Position numbers and translations under genes: made by a program. A stretch of DNA of 64,000 bases from positions 4,017,001 through 4,081,000 of the forward strand of contig JACSYO010001810.1 of the NCBI GenBank assembly GCA_016806645.1, read 5' to 3'. Positions within the stretch are counted from its first letter, which is position 1. Each line of letters begins with the position of its first letter. This DNA comes from Ophiodon elongatus (lineage: Eukaryota > Chordata > Actinopteri > Perciformes > Hexagrammidae). The notes under the pieces were generated by a model. The model did no database searches. It saw nothing but the letters and a program-made list of their open reading frames with translations, and was not told where the DNA came from. Below, piece by piece: positions 14,301 through 26,762 of the stretch.

Positions 14301-17165
14301 CTTCTCTTTTAGTTTGTATCTTTTATTTTAAATGATGGCAAAAGAAAAGTAAGAGCCGGTTGCTGCTCAGTTGCTATCAATGCAGCACACTCTCTTAATA
14401 TTTAATTAAAATGGATCTGCTGGTAAGTGTGATCAATATCCAGCACCCTGTCTAAATTGCTTTTTCAACCTCTTGTGTCACATACAAAATAAAAATGTTT
14501 TAATAGTTAAATACATTTAATTTTTTTTCTCCACCGGATAAAGGGTTATTGTGCTGCATTAAGATATTAGTGGTCCTTTTCTGCTGTCCACACTTCACAC
14601 TGGTGTGATTGCTGACCGTTACAAACTTGGGCGACACCTTAAGATGTGATTTCTCCTTCCCAAAACAAACCCGTCATAGGTCTATAAGCCTGTTTGTTTA
14701 TCCATTGGTGCATGAATTCAGCACGAACAAGAACATGTCACTTCTTGTTTCTTGTTTACTGGTGGTCATCTTGTGTGTATAGTCGCCCAAGTGGAAGTAC
14801 CTATGTTTATGTTGCAGGTAAATAAGGCAGCTTCTTCCCTAATACAGCCATCTTCTGTAAATACACAGCTGTGGCTGAACGGTGAGCCAGTAGAGGAGAA
14901 CGGAGAGGGGATTTGGCCACACCTAATCAATCAATGACAGATTACTGCTAAAGCCACTTCCATACACATTACAGAGGGACAAATGCAGAATTGCAACTGA
15001 ACAAGTTCTAGTTTTAAGCCAACAGTGGGACTTCCTGGTGATTTATCAAAGTCACTGCTGCTGAGCAGCATGCCTGTGTGATTGTAGTTCACAACAGACA
15101 GAACTGAGGCGCAGCACTGAAAGGAGTGTTTATGCCCTCAGCTGTGGCACTGTCAGCCTTGTGGAATTTACTGTAAATCACATTGCTTTTATTGCAAGAT
15201 TTAGTAGCTTATCCTCTGTGGGCTCTATTCACTTCAAGCTTGTCCCTATTAGGATTTTAGCCCTAGTCTATACAGGGACTCGGATACACATCTAGAAATA
15301 GTGTGGCAAATCAAGCTTGTGATTTTGCACTTTTTGCACATCTTTCTCTCTATAATAGCTTTTGCTCTTTTGTAGTAAAAATGTTTCATTTTTGTGACTA
15401 GCCTACGTTGTCTTAAGACTCAGTGTTTGCATTATTTCTATTCAAAGATCTCTATTCCTGATGAGAATCACTGCCTCTGATAGCCTAGAGATACTGTGCA
15501 GCATCTCTGCAAATTATGTTGTTTACATCATTATTCTATGAAAAGCCCCGAAATCTGATTTGGTTACATTGTGTAATGATAGAAAATATTAACACAGTTT
15601 GGAGAAGGGAAATCAAATTACTTTTACAGTGCTAGTGGAATTACTCAATATACATTTTTATTTCGGTGTAAGATTGATGCTACAAGCTGTTTTTATTACA
15701 CAATGTTTAACAGCAATCACCGTGAAGATGAGTCAATAGTTCTACAAGCCACTGGTCAGGGGAATAAAATCTCCTTTGTTACATCTAGATGCATGCTCCT
15801 GTGAGAAATGGCTCAATGCAGCTGGTTCCTACGAAGTCAGTGTTTCATGGCAGAAACAATATACGCCCAGCAACATCGCTGAAGTGATCACACATGACAT
15901 AAGAGTCTGTAGGCAGAAGGTTAAAAAACAAGCAGTCACGTGCCATGTAAACCCCTAACCTCATTCCTGAGGAAATGAACAATTCCACTCTGTGAGTGTG
16001 TGTATGTCTATCAAACACTGATTTCTCATTAGACGTGTAATACACTTAGAAATATAACCAGATATTGATATTCATCTAGAAAAAGGTGAGTTTTTTTTAA
16101 TTTTTAATTTTTTTATTCTTCAACTCAATTTTGTCAAACAATTTTGAATCTTTTCAGACATTAATTTACAAACTATGTAATCTGAAATTTGGATCTAAAA
16201 TTGCCTGCAAATAAAATCATAGCAACTTTTTATTTCCTCGAGGTTTGATTTGTGTCGAGGAGGATTCAAGTATGTGATGGACATGAACTGTGATCTCTGT
16301 AGCTGTATGTGCGGGTGTCTGCATGATGTGTGTATTGACGTGCTGTAGCAAGAGTTCAGGGAAGCAGCTGAGCAAAATAATTTAGAATGTCCTGCCTGCT
16401 GACACAAGGACAAAGGCACAGACTGAACATGCCCATATGAGGAAGGAGACAATGGACGTGGCTACCTGGAAATGCACTGCTGTTGTTTTCACCGTGACCT
16501 CCACAGCACACAGAAATTTTCACAGGCTGTTCCTACAAGCGTGGACACTCACTTCTGGTTGAGTCAGCTGCGTATTAACAGGATATTATTCCATGATGAG
16601 CACTAGCATAGTCACGTAATTAGCAGCAGGGCTTGATGAAATGTTATTATGATCATTTTAACTACCTCTCAGTTTTGACACATTCCATAAAATCTTTTGT
16701 CTCGAAGTATTTTTTTATTTTTTTAAAGAAACACTGCCAACAGGGACAGCAGCAGTGAATGAAACTGGAGTGTGTAAGTTTAAACTGTCATTGTCCAAAG
16801 TAGCAGTGGTTACTTCATGTCCTCCCTTTTGGGTAGGATTTCTCCAAAGAGGTAATGCAGTTGGAATTAGCATGGTGCAGTCAAGGGAGTACTGAAGGCT
16901 GAATCAATGCATCACTCCTAGGGCCTTGGGTATGGATATGAGAGGACATAATGGGACTTTTGTTGCCAATTCTCATATCATATGTCGAACCAGGGTCTTC
17001 GTGCAACACTTCCCCAAAGGAGGAGAGACCCCACCTCCTCCCCCCCTTTCACCCCCTTTTCAAGGCCGTGTACAGACAACAGAGAGGGCCGGGAGAATAA
17101 CCTGCAAAAGTCTGAGTCAATCAGTGAATGAAATTAAAAAAAAATAATAATTTTAGGACAAAATC
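7746..17165. other. 5' intergenic desert, part 2: no gene found
   Basis: No exon with recognisable coding content was found. The longest frame, about 142 codons on the minus strand at 10,023-10,451, has a tail made from a degenerate TG tract and no domain. Features seen are a CT microsatellite at 8,367-8,408, a degenerate TG-rich stretch at about 10,000-10,150, several A/T homopolymers, and a GC-richer block at about 12,780-12,980 with overlapping short frames that resemble no known protein. A POU octamer lies at 13,336-13,343. The rest is unremarkable AT-rich unique sequence. Confidence 0.6.
8367..8408. repeat. CT/GA microsatellite
   Basis: A run of CT dinucleotides interrupted by CCC and CG. 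No coding role is likely. The Arg-Glu repeat frame on the minus strand is its translation. Confidence 0.85.
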
Positions 17166-17265
17166 CTTTAGTTGAGAAGCTCAATACCACTTTTGCATTT
17201 ATTGGGTATGTATGAATCTACAGCTAGTTGGTGGTTAGCTTAGCCTAAAGACTGGAGACTTTGAT
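17166..17265 (+). repeat. Fragment of common teleost repeat (GGTTAGCTTAGC...AAAGACTGGA type)
   Basis: Landmarks in order are GAGAAGCTCAATACCACTTTT, TATGAATCTACAGCTAG, TGGTTAGCTTAGC and CTAAAGACTGGAGAC. They match a repeat I know from many fish loci that carries the phrases GATACCACTCTCATG, GAAGCTACAGCCAGC, GGTTAGCTTAGC and AAAGACTGGAAAC. Only about 100 bases are recognisable, so this is a truncated or eroded copy. No open frame of interest. Confidence 0.65.
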
Positions 17266-18339
17266 ATCTTTTGTTACCACAGGCATAGGTGTTTCGCTGT
17301 CGGTGTGCACCAGAATGCGCTATTCCACTTTTTTTCTCCTAGTGAGGAAATAGAATATTCACAGTTGCTTCATGCAGTTGACAATCATATCACCTACATT
17401 TTAAATGCTTGAGGATCCAATCATCACTAAAGCGTGTATAATGCAGGAGAGCCAAAGATGTCATATTGACATTTAACATGTGTTGATTGATTCATAATGT
17501 CAACTCATACATTGAGAAACATGCAATGAAACCTGCATTAAAAGCTGCCAGTAGCCTTTGAGTGACACAGTGAATTCAATTATGTTTTCTCAGTCTTTAG
17601 CTAGGGGTAAAAATTAATGAATGAATCTTAACAAATATTTTTAGTGTCCAATATGTACCAGGTCAGCCTGTCAATTGCACCAATAATCCCCAACTTTTCC
17701 CACTTGCTGTTATCAAATGGTACTGCTCACACTGACTACTACGGTGGTGCAGTCGCACAAAACATAGGAAGTGGGACAGTGAATGAAAAGAATCGGTCCC
17801 TCCATCACTTATAGCTTACTGTTAACTAAGATACCTTAAGATGAAAAAGCAGCACAACTTCCATCTATTTCTTGTTTTTAATGTATATGTAACAAGCCAC
17901 AACTTAACTGTGTGCACACACATCATAAGTACGCTCCAGTACTCAAACGAATAGAACTACACCCCTACGCAGAGAAATATGCAACGCTGACCCCAATGGT
18001 GAAAGCTCACCAGCAGAGAAAAATGCAATGCAGGAAAATTGGGAAGATATACGTAAAAGGCCATTCTTGACAGCTTTATACCAGAAGCAATGTTCAACAA
18101 TGTATATAAAAGCTGTCCAACCCTTACGAATAAAACATCATGTTTACAGATAAATAGAAAGATAATTGTGTCCTCCAGGCTCTCATACAAAGACATGCAC
18201 ATGATGCTGTTAGTGCCAAGCAGTGCAGGTATTCAAGGCATAAGAAGGGCAGTCCCCAGTAGTGCGTGCAGACAGTATGTATTCAGTTAGGCTAAATTGT
18301 TAATACCCTACATCAAATGGCCTATAGAAAAAGGCTGTC
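17266..18339. other. Upstream flank of fign promoter: nothing specific seen
   Basis: AT-rich unique sequence with no coding exon, tRNA or clear repeat. It directly precedes the CpG-rich promoter, so proximal enhancer elements are possible, but I cannot point to one. Confidence 0.5.
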
Positions 18340-18980
18340 ACGATACTTGTGAAGCGCTGCTTATTAAGGCTGATTCCCTTTGAATTTGGCTCCCGCTGCA
18401 CAGATCATGCGCAGTGTGCAGCGTGCTGCCTTCAGTCAGCGGAGCAGCTGTCCAGGGTTTGGAATTCCAACATGGCAGAGGCTGTGGTCAGTCTTCCCCT
18501 CACTAACTTGGAATGGTTTCAAATGGCGAGCAGCCGCGCTTAACCTCAGTGAGCCATTCATCTGCGCACTCACCGAATCGATGGTACTATAAACCCTGAC
18601 GCTGCCCTGGCACCTACACAGGTAAGTCGTATCCTGTCTACCAGCGATGTTGTCAAATGCAAAGAGAAACGGAGCAGCCCTGTACGCGCAAACGCTCGCC
18701 GAGAGACCGTGTCGCGCATCACAGATCTGCAGCGCAGTCCGTGGACCAGTCATCCTGCGTTTTGTCATCGCTGCAGAGCAGACTAAATAAAGGCTCTGAA
18801 GTTTCGGGATTTGCATGAGTTTGCAATTATTGCTTTCCTCGCCGTAGTTTCCCCTCTCCGTAGTGTGTCACTCATCGGGTCTGCGCCCAGTCTCTTTAAT
18901 AACTTTCCTGCAACGAGAAGTTTTTTTTTGCATGTCTGCCTGAATACAACTTGCCGCGGTAACCGCAGGCGCGTGGTTAA
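18340..18980 (+). promoter_or_regulatory. fign: CpG-rich promoter region of fign
   Basis: CpG dinucleotides are strikingly dense here, for example CGCGCAAACGCTCGCCG near 18,690 and CCGCGGTAACCGCAGGCGCG near 18,953, against a CpG-poor background on both sides. The block sits about 0.5-1.1 kb upstream of the first coding exon. It contains a consensus splice donor at 18,621/18,622 and two YY1-like ATGGC motifs (CAACATGGCAG near 18,468; AAATGGCGAGC at 18,521). A TATA-like string (TACTATAAA) at about 18,585-18,593 lies too close to the donor to define the start of an exon ending there. The position and CpG density are seen directly; the promoter role and exact start site are inferred. Confidence 0.65.
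18400..18621 (+). other. fign: Probable 5' non-coding exon 1 of fign (5' end uncertain)
   Basis: The 3' boundary is supported by an ideal donor, ACACAG|GTAAGT, with the exon ending at 18,621. The 5' boundary is only a guess, placed inside the CpG-rich block. Vertebrate fidgetin genes have an untranslated first exon before the short exon that carries the start codon, and this fits. The exon includes a possible upstream ORF (ATG at 18,472, ending TAA at about 18,543, 23 codons, MAEAVVSLP start) that could dampen translation if the transcript begins upstream of it. Confidence 0.45.
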
Positions 18981-19467
18981 TAGATGGGTTGTCATTGCAC
19001 TCTTAGTGGAACAAACTGCTGGCAAGTGATCTGTTTTAAAAGTAAAGGGAGGGGTGGCATCATGCTGGCTTAGCTGCTTCCCCTAATAGGCGTCATGAAA
19101 AATGTGTGTTTTGTGTCATCTACAGTCTCTCACATGCTTCCTATTCTCTCGTTTCAACTCGCGCAAGAAGTGACAGGCTCCAGCCGAGCCTGTGAGGTTT
19201 CCTGCGTCTCCGTCTAGTGCTGTTTTTTTTTTTTTTTTTTTTTTTTTACTTCATTTCACTCGCATGTTCCGTTTCCCTTTGGTTTGAATTGTCCTTAATT
19301 GCACGACCTAGATGAATACCTGAGGAAAGAACAAGGGACCGTGCGCTTTTGAAACTTGTGAAATCCGATAGCTGAGGAAAAAGTGGCTTTAATGACAAGC
19401 AACCTTTGGAATTCCTCCTCGTGAAAATTCCGTTTCTGCTGTTTTTCCCCTCTCCTCTTGTTTTTAG
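18622..19467 (+). other. fign: fign intron 1 (predicted)
   Basis: It starts GTAAGT and ends with a long pyrimidine tract followed by TTTTTAG at 19,461-19,467. It contains CpG-rich sequence at its 5' side and a 25-base T homopolymer at 19,223-19,247. The intron is inferred from splice signals alone, without transcript evidence. No independent gene is seen within it. Confidence 0.5.
19223..19247. repeat. Poly(T) homopolymer
   Basis: Twenty-five consecutive T bases about 220 bases upstream of the exon 2 acceptor. It lies too far upstream to serve as the branch-adjacent pyrimidine tract. Confidence 0.95.
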
Positions 19468-19477
19468 GCTTGAAGAC

Positions 19478-19502
19478 ATGATCACTAGCACCAGTATTTA
19501 TG
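19478..19502 (+). CDS. fign: fidgetin, first coding exon (exon 2; 8 codons plus 1 base)
   Basis: The exon begins at 19,468 after the acceptor TTTTTAG, with ten bases of 5' UTR (GCTTGAAGAC) before the ATG at 19,478. It encodes MITSTSIY and the first base of a Gly codon, then splices at TATG|GTATGT (exon end 19,502). Joined to the large exon at 39,797 in phase 1, it gives MITSTSIYGLK-MQWTPE. I recall vertebrate fidgetin starting MISSTSVYGLKMQWTPE, so the match in sequence, phase and length is close to decisive even though the exon is far too short for an ORF scan. Both splice signals are strong. Skipping this exon would leave translation to begin at the downstream ATG at 39,805. Confidence 0.88.
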
Positions 19503-21289
19503 GTATGTTCATTTTGTAATTATCATTAATATTACTGTTATTATGTCATATGTGTCATAGCTCATTTGAAAAGAGGCTGTTATTGCAGTAATGTCATTTT
19601 TTCTTTGTGCATGTGTGGGTCATCCTCAAAAGTTTACTTAATTTAGATTATTATAAGACATGAGTATAGTACAGATTAGGGTACATTATGTGATTCATTT
19701 CAGTGGCATTATCAATTAGGCTCAAAGTATCTTGTAAAGGTTTAAACATTTGTACACTTTTTAAAATTGGTTTGGTTTCTGTTACTGATATTATTTATGT
19801 GCAGTTTAACTTTTTCTTGCTCATTGCACTGCTTTTATGTTTTTTGCATGTAGAACAATATGACTATTCTTTTCTCATGGATGTGAAGGGTAACACATTT
19901 CCATTAAGAGATCACATATAATCCCTACTTTTAGAAAAGAATAATTGTGTTGAGACTAGTCTGCTATGTCATTTAGCCATATATAAAATATTTCCCTTAA
20001 AATAATTTTTAGGAGACATTATCATGACAGTTGCAAAATGTAATTTATTTTAAAATCCATGACATAACTGAAGCTCAGGATCTCTTGCAAATGTTTAGAA
20101 AATGATTACCTCTAGTAAAATGACTTTAGCGTCACGGTTATTATCTAGTACCAGTTGCATCACAAACTACGTCTTGTGTTCAATTATTCTAAATGTAAAT
20201 TAAGTAAATAGCGCAACAAAAATACTTGTAATATAGCAATGCTACAATATGTTGACAATATCATTATTGTGGAGGTAATTATTTCAACACCCTATGCAAT
20301 TTATAATGACTTTGAGGAGAACTCACAATTGCCCTTTTTTATGTTTCATTTATGAAGTTGCCATGCACTTTTATTTACTTTTCACACTTTGTAACAATTC
20401 ACTAGTGCAACTTAATCAAAACTGCTCACAGATGACATCAAAGGCAGCGCCAGAAATAGCTGTTATTCATGTTCCAGTGGAAATGGTTTGCGACAAGCCA
20501 GTAAATGGATCTGAGCATGGATACAAAGTCAGGAGGAGTAACAAGTTGTGTGCTGTCTCTTTTGCAAACACGTTGTCCTAAGCGAACCATGTCCACTTCC
20601 ATAGAACAATTTACCTAATTGTGTTTCCACATCACATTTGCATGTTTTCCTTTGAGAGGAAATTAACATCATCAGCAGTGAGCTGAAGTATGTTTTCATT
20701 CCTCTTCAAAAAAATAACAGCATTGCAGCATCTGTCACTCAGTGAGAAAAAAATGTACATTACCACCACGTTCATTATGTTTGAGTGTTCAGTTGTAATG
20801 TGTTTTTGTAAAGTGGGTATTACATTTTTGGTCAGATTTTTACCTCCACCCCCACCATTAGCACCACCACCACTCCTTGTATGTGTGGTGGGTATTTATT
20901 TTTTTATTACAAAATAACTTTAATTGTAGCAGCTCAGATATGGATACTTAGCAGGGTGGCAAATAGTTTGAAGCAATTAATGACATTTAAATCTGTATCC
21001 ACAGCTTGCATATACTAACACTCTGAAATATCCTGTGCAGTCTGTTTAAATGTTACATTTTATATTTGGAGTCTCAATATCACTTGAGACTTCTAAAAAT
21101 GACATAAATGCAATTGTTTTCATGCTGCAGTTGCATGTTCACACCTAATTTTAGAGGATGTTACAGTATAAGTGAGGTTTATCTTGACAAATGATAATGC
21201 ATTTACACAGCAAAAACAATGATCTTACATTCATTAAACTACTTTTTCAGATTTTAATTTTGAGTATCCTAATTATCCAGTACAATCTG

Positions 21290-21560
21290 AGGCTATTTAT
21301 TAGAGTTTAAACCCTGGAAGGGTTCTGTCTGCGCTCCTGCAGTGTGGTAGGGGATTCTTGCAGGTCCTTACTTAACCCCAGACACCTCCGATGTGCATGG
21401 AAAGAAGCTGACAGCTCTGTTTATTTCTGATAGCAGTTATGATAGCAATCTCAGCTGTTGCTTGACGTGAATCTCTGAGCCGAATTTGACGACAGATGCT
21501 GACCCCCCGTTTTCATCACCCTCTTTACTGAGTGTCACACATGTTCACACTTTTAAAAGT
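21290..21560. promoter_or_regulatory. Candidate intronic conserved non-coding element
   Basis: Unique sequence, richer in GC than its AT-rich surroundings, with no repeat landmarks and no coding signal. It includes GACAGCTCTG and CCTGGAAGGG strings and a CTGTTGCTTGACGTGA segment. The call rests on composition and lack of repeats alone; alignment with other fish would decide it. Confidence 0.25.
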
Positions 21561-22492
21561 GTCTGTAAATAATAACAAGGCGTTGTGTGAAGTACATCAT
21601 AGTAAATAATTACATTCAGCAATTTCCCAGTGAAACAAGGATATACAATTTTCTTTTTATATTTAGTCATGTTAAATTGTCAATGGCATAGACTGCAGTC
21701 AGTGCACCCTGTGTAATGCAGTCAGATGAAAAACAATTACATTTCCAAAATAATTTTGAAATGTCTTAATCTTTCTAAAAATGCTGCTTTGCAAGCCTTT
21801 AATGTACCGTGTAGTGACTGCACCACTAGAATCAAATAAGGTTTCCAAAAAGTCATTGTTTGTGTTATCTGCTGTTACGACCATTATAATATCTTGATTC
21901 ATTGTTCAATCACAGTTGTGACAAATAACGCAAAGAAAAAAACTAATTATCATTATATGCATCTTATGCAATCTTTGACATACTGGTGACATGCTTCTGT
22001 GTGAAGCAATTTAGCTGCTCTAAATGTTCTGTCCATAATCGAAAGTGTGTAACACTATTAGTGATCGCTAAAATTGACAGCATGGCTTAAAACATTATCA
22101 CAACTGGACCGACACTTTATATACAGTAGGCGCACTAATGATGACAATTAAAGCCAGCTCCTAAATACCTTGAGCTGATTCTGTGTAAACACCCCCTGGG
22201 ATGTCTGCAACGATGTTCTGTAAATTGATGAAATATTAATCTTTACAGATGGATCTTTTTTGTCAGTAACTATGAGAAATCCCATTCAGCCCCTTGACAA
22301 TATTTTTTATGAGATCAGTGCAGGATTGTCATTTTATGGCAAATATGTTAAGTGGTGTCTTTCCTATTTTTCATATAAAAAGCGAGGGAGTCCCCAATGC
22401 AGTAAGATGTTAGCAGAAGGGACAAAAACATTCCAATCTTTCTTCTTCAAAGTATTCTACGTCTTCCTGCCGCCCTATCTTCTCTTTCTCCC

Positions 22493-22495
<3 letters not shown>

Positions 22496-22538
<43 letters not shown>
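22496..22538. repeat. CT/GA dinucleotide microsatellite
   Basis: About 20 CT units inside fign intron 2. It is preceded by a pyrimidine-rich lead-in and gives a poly-Ser-Leu frame of no significance. Confidence 0.95.
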
Positions 22539-22541
<3 letters not shown>

Positions 22542-24576
22542 ATCCACATCTCTGTCGTTTCCCTCATGGCAGCTTGCTATGTTATCTTTGTGTGTTTCTC
22601 TCTAAGCTGACAATTCTTGCAGTGATCTAAGTTGGACTGCATTAGAAAGTGAAGGCAGCTGTCTGTTGCTATACTGAGGGACGTGTTTGCTCTACTGCAA
22701 AGATGAAGGACCATGAATCCTTGACATCCTCCCTTTCTCTCCCCTCCTCCTCCTCCTTCTACCATCTCATTTAGACACAGCGACTGTCTGCTCAGACCTG
22801 TTTTTTTTCCCCTCTGAGTGACAGCATATGGCATGGACATTTTCTAAAATGCATGCGCCTACCATTGGCTGCTTGTACTTATTCTTCGTATGTCTCCGAG
22901 CTACAGGCCTGTCGTGTTATTTGTTACTCTAATTCAAACAAAATACTTACAGTTTAATTTAGTTTAACACAGATTCTAGTGGATAAAAAAAAAAAAAACA
23001 CAGTTTGCATACAAGTGGATATTTTGTCTTACAGTTTCACTGCAGCTCAGAATTAAAATCGCTACATAGATTTCTCTGGTTGTATTGTAGCATATACTTT
23101 ATCATATTAAATGTTTTTAAGGATTATGTGCAAGTATGTCTTTGTATGTGATTGTGTGTGCATGTAGAGTATGTGTGTGTCTGTTTCTCTTTGTGCATGT
23201 TTTTTTTTTCAGAAGCAGTTTGAGGGACGACACAATGCCCTTTTCTCTTTCTCTTTTTATATTTATTTGTTAAGAAACTAATCTTACACATATACATCCT
23301 GTTATGTTTTTTATGATCCACACCATCATGCACAATGTGCTTATGGAGCTTAGGGTTCACTAAAAGACTGATTATAACAGAAACATGTTCATAAGTCATA
23401 GTGTAAGGTTGATTTATTTAGGCCATATATGTCAGGCATATTATTTACAACAAGTATGGCATTGGTTGCTTTAAACTCCTTGTTCTCCTCATTTTCAACA
23501 CATTGAAACAGAGGCTTTGTTTCATCTCCTTCACACGAGGTGTCTGTGCACTCATAAGGAGACGAGGCAGCTCCGCGCCTGTTGGGGATTGGCAGGAATA
23601 GACAATCCCCAGGTGTACTAAACTAGGTTTAGCACTAAGGCTTTTAATCTGGACTTGTAGGAGATTCATGTGCATTCATAGATTTGCCTCTGTAATTATC
23701 ATACCCCCAGTGGCAGCCAGAGAGACATTTGCCTAAATCACTGATGTCCTCATTACACTGTTTACATTTTAATTAGCATGCTAAATTCCTGATTTTTTTT
23801 AATGGCCAAAAAAGATTGGAGGTCTTCCTATCATTGCTCTTGGCATGTCGTGGACTATGCCTATTTGTTGCCTGGCTGTAAGTTGCAGTAGTGTGTGCAT
23901 CTCACTTGAAAAAAAAGAGAATTTTCAGAGTTCTTTACTTAATGTAGCTTTCTTTAAAGCCTCTTAAAATGATTTATAATGCAGTATTGTGGCTGAGGGA
24001 ATCATTCATAGGTTGTTTTATGAACAACTTCTGAATGGAATGACAGTAGAGCTCTAGGACGATAGTCTGAACATGGTATTTATCCAAAAGAAATCATACG
24101 ACATTATGACAGAATTTGCTTTCATATCTTTAAATTATGTCTTTGGCCAGACTATTTATTGTTACTTTACGGCAGTGAATATCCAACCCCCAAGGACTAT
24201 GATTAACAAAATGTACAATTCCATGACTTTTGAAAATAGCTGGCACTTTGAGCTGTCATTGTGTGCCTGAGTACTGTTGCTTATCATTGAATAACCTTGG
24301 TGAAGAGAGGTGTTTTTTCCCGTCCTTCTTCCAAGGTGTTTTTTTTTTTTATTGCATGTTGTTGGGGAATTTTTTATTGTGAGAGAGCAGCAAGCATTTC
24401 ACAAGAGGATAAGAGAAAACTCAATATTTTACTGTATTGAAATTCCTCTTGTGTTCCCACAAAACTAATCTGTCTGACTAATCTGGCCATCGAGGCCGCC
24501 ATTCTAGCTGGACTGAAAACCCATGCAACAAGAGAACCTTTAAGTACTTTTTCACCACACCACATTTGTCAGCTTC

Positions 24577-24674
<98 letters not shown>

Positions 24675-24680
24675 TATATA
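24577..24680. repeat. TA dinucleotide microsatellite with ACA/TGT interruptions
   Basis: About 50 TA units, interrupted by CATA near 24,611 and 24,633 and by TGTA near 24,656. The strand can fold on itself and is a likely site of length polymorphism or assembly error. Confidence 0.95.
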
Positions 24681-25214
24681 GAAGTGTTTGAAATATATAT
24701 TTTTTTAAATAGTCTAAATTTGTTCTTGATGCTGACCTGTCTTAATCAATATAACCCCTTAATTATGATAACAGCAAGAAGCTGTGATCCCACTGCTTTG
24801 ATTGAGCTACAAAAACGTAGCTCGCTCCAAATTTAATAAAAGATAAAATATGTAACTGTAAGAACAAAATTAGAATTTGAATACATTTGTCTCACAGAAT
24901 AACTCTGTATTACAACCATTTCATTTTGTCATAGTATGACAATATAATAGTGTTATAATTCATGTATTGAAATACATGCTTGAATTAACTTTGATATTTA
25001 TATTCAAGAGCATGCAAGGATTTGCTTTGAATATAAACGTTAATCTTTTGACTGTTTTTCATTGTCCTGTTCATCACATCCCATGCTAATTGTCTCAAAT
25101 TGATATTTGGGACAATTAGCTAAAACGATGATCTGACGAGATGTGAGCTATCAGTGGTTTTCGCAAAGTTCTCAGCGTTTCATTCATCCTCTGTGGAGTC
25201 GGTTGGCTGACAGG

Positions 25215-25229
25215 TTGGCATTGTGCCAA
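25215..25229. promoter_or_regulatory. Perfect NFI palindromic half-site pair
   Basis: TTGGC at 25,215-25,219 and GCCAA at 25,225-25,229 are separated by five bases (ATTGT). This is exactly the full nuclear factor I consensus TTGGC-N5-GCCAA. It sits in a GC-richer unique block (about 25,190-25,440) of the large intron. The match is seen directly; occupancy in vivo is inference. Confidence 0.5.
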
Positions 25230-25639
25230 GTGCTGGCAGAGGGGGGCTTGAGTGCCAGGGACGAGAGAGGATGGGTTGAGGTCTGCCTGGTGGCGTGGAG
25301 AGGAGGGGGATGAGCGGAGGGAAGGAAAGAGGGGATAGAGGGGTGAGTACACTGCCATGAAGGTTTAAAGTGTCAGACTGTGGCAAGGCAGCGGGTGTCT
25401 GCAGTGGCACTGTGACGTGACCACAGCAGCATGCGCAGGATGAGGTTATGATGTTGTTGTGATAGTGCCCAGCATATTAGGTTGTTATGTGCCGTGTGAG
25501 CATAAGCCAAATTAATTTTCTTCAAGGTAGCTATAATTAAATATGAAACAATAAGACAACATTTATATTTTGATTACCGGAAGATTAATACATGCATTCA
25601 TGCAATTTAAATTAATAGAAGACGTTTCTTTTTTTTTTC

Positions 25640-25930
25640 TCCGAACAACTTGAGTCTCATTTGCACGGTGTAAGTGAATAGTCACTAGAAGTCTTGTTGC
25701 CTGGCGTGTGGCCTATTTGACAGTCCCTCTTAGTGTCCACATGGAATTAGATTAATTTAAATCAGAAAAATACGAGTGCAAAAAAAAGAGCGCTCAAGAG
25801 TTGAGCATCATCGCAGAGCTTTATGAGGGCTGACACTTCTTTTGTGTTCATTATCAGGAAATCACCTCAGGGAGTCGTGTTGACTTTGCATGGTCTAAAA
25901 TAGCTGTTACATTGGACTGCCCCACGCTCG
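25640..25930. promoter_or_regulatory. Candidate intronic conserved non-coding element
   Basis: Unique sequence with homeodomain-type cores (GATTAATTTAAAT near 25,752) and CAGGAAATCACCTCAGGGAG. It lacks repeats and coding content. The texture resembles deeply conserved enhancers in gene deserts, but no alignment was possible. Confidence 0.3.
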
Positions 25931-26622
25931 CTTCCACTCAAAGTATCTGGGGAAGCAAGGTGGAAATACCAAACGAAGGTTTTGCTGAGAAAAGCTAAAC
26001 ATAGTATAAACTCCCACTTTAGCGAAGGAAATCAAGCCATTTGTCCAGTTCTGCTGTCTAGGATGTTAAGTGCACTAAACACAGGCTCATGTTCTGTTTT
26101 AAAAAAGGTATGATTCCAGTGTGTGACAGAATGCCTTCAAGTTTTTAGCATGGTTGTTTGGCCACGGACCATTTTGCTCCTGGGATAGAATAAAAACATG
26201 AAGTATATTTTTATAGTTATTTTGTATTTTTTTATTGAAAAGAAAATGTGTTAACATTTAATAATGTTATGTTATTGTTAGCATTAATGGGCCTGCACAT
26301 GATTTATAGCAGGAGTTTTTCTATACAGAACAATAGCAGATCATCATTGACTTGGAGCATGATGTTTCTGCAGTCAAAACCCTGACTGCATCGCCTCTCC
26401 CACATCTTTAAATGGATCCCATGAGTCTTCTGCTCTGTTGTTTCCATTATTCATTTCAAAACTTCCATGTAGCATGGAGAGGCTAGAGGGGTGAAAAAAA
26501 AATTTGTGTCTGAAAAAATTGATGTAGAGCAAAGTCACTGCTTTATGCAAAGTGTGCCATGCCTGGGGAGCATGTGAGCTGGCGTACTGCAGGAGGAGTG
26601 AGTGCTTGGGCAAGGGACAGAC

Positions 26623-26626
<4 letters not shown>

Positions 26627-26661
<35 letters not shown>

Positions 26662-26674
26662 GTGTGTGCGTGTG

Positions 26675-26706
<32 letters not shown>

Positions 26707-26724
26707 CGTGTGTGTGTGCGTGTG

Positions 26725-26762
<38 letters not shown>

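Noticed and set aside
18585..18593. TATA-box-like TACTATAAA
   Set aside because: A start site 30 bases downstream would fall at the donor 18,621, leaving almost no exon. It is more likely a chance match.
18436..18816. 126-codon minus-strand frame across the CpG-rich promoter
   Set aside because: High GC lowers stop-codon frequency, and the sequence resembles no known protein. It runs antisense to the presumed fign exon 1.
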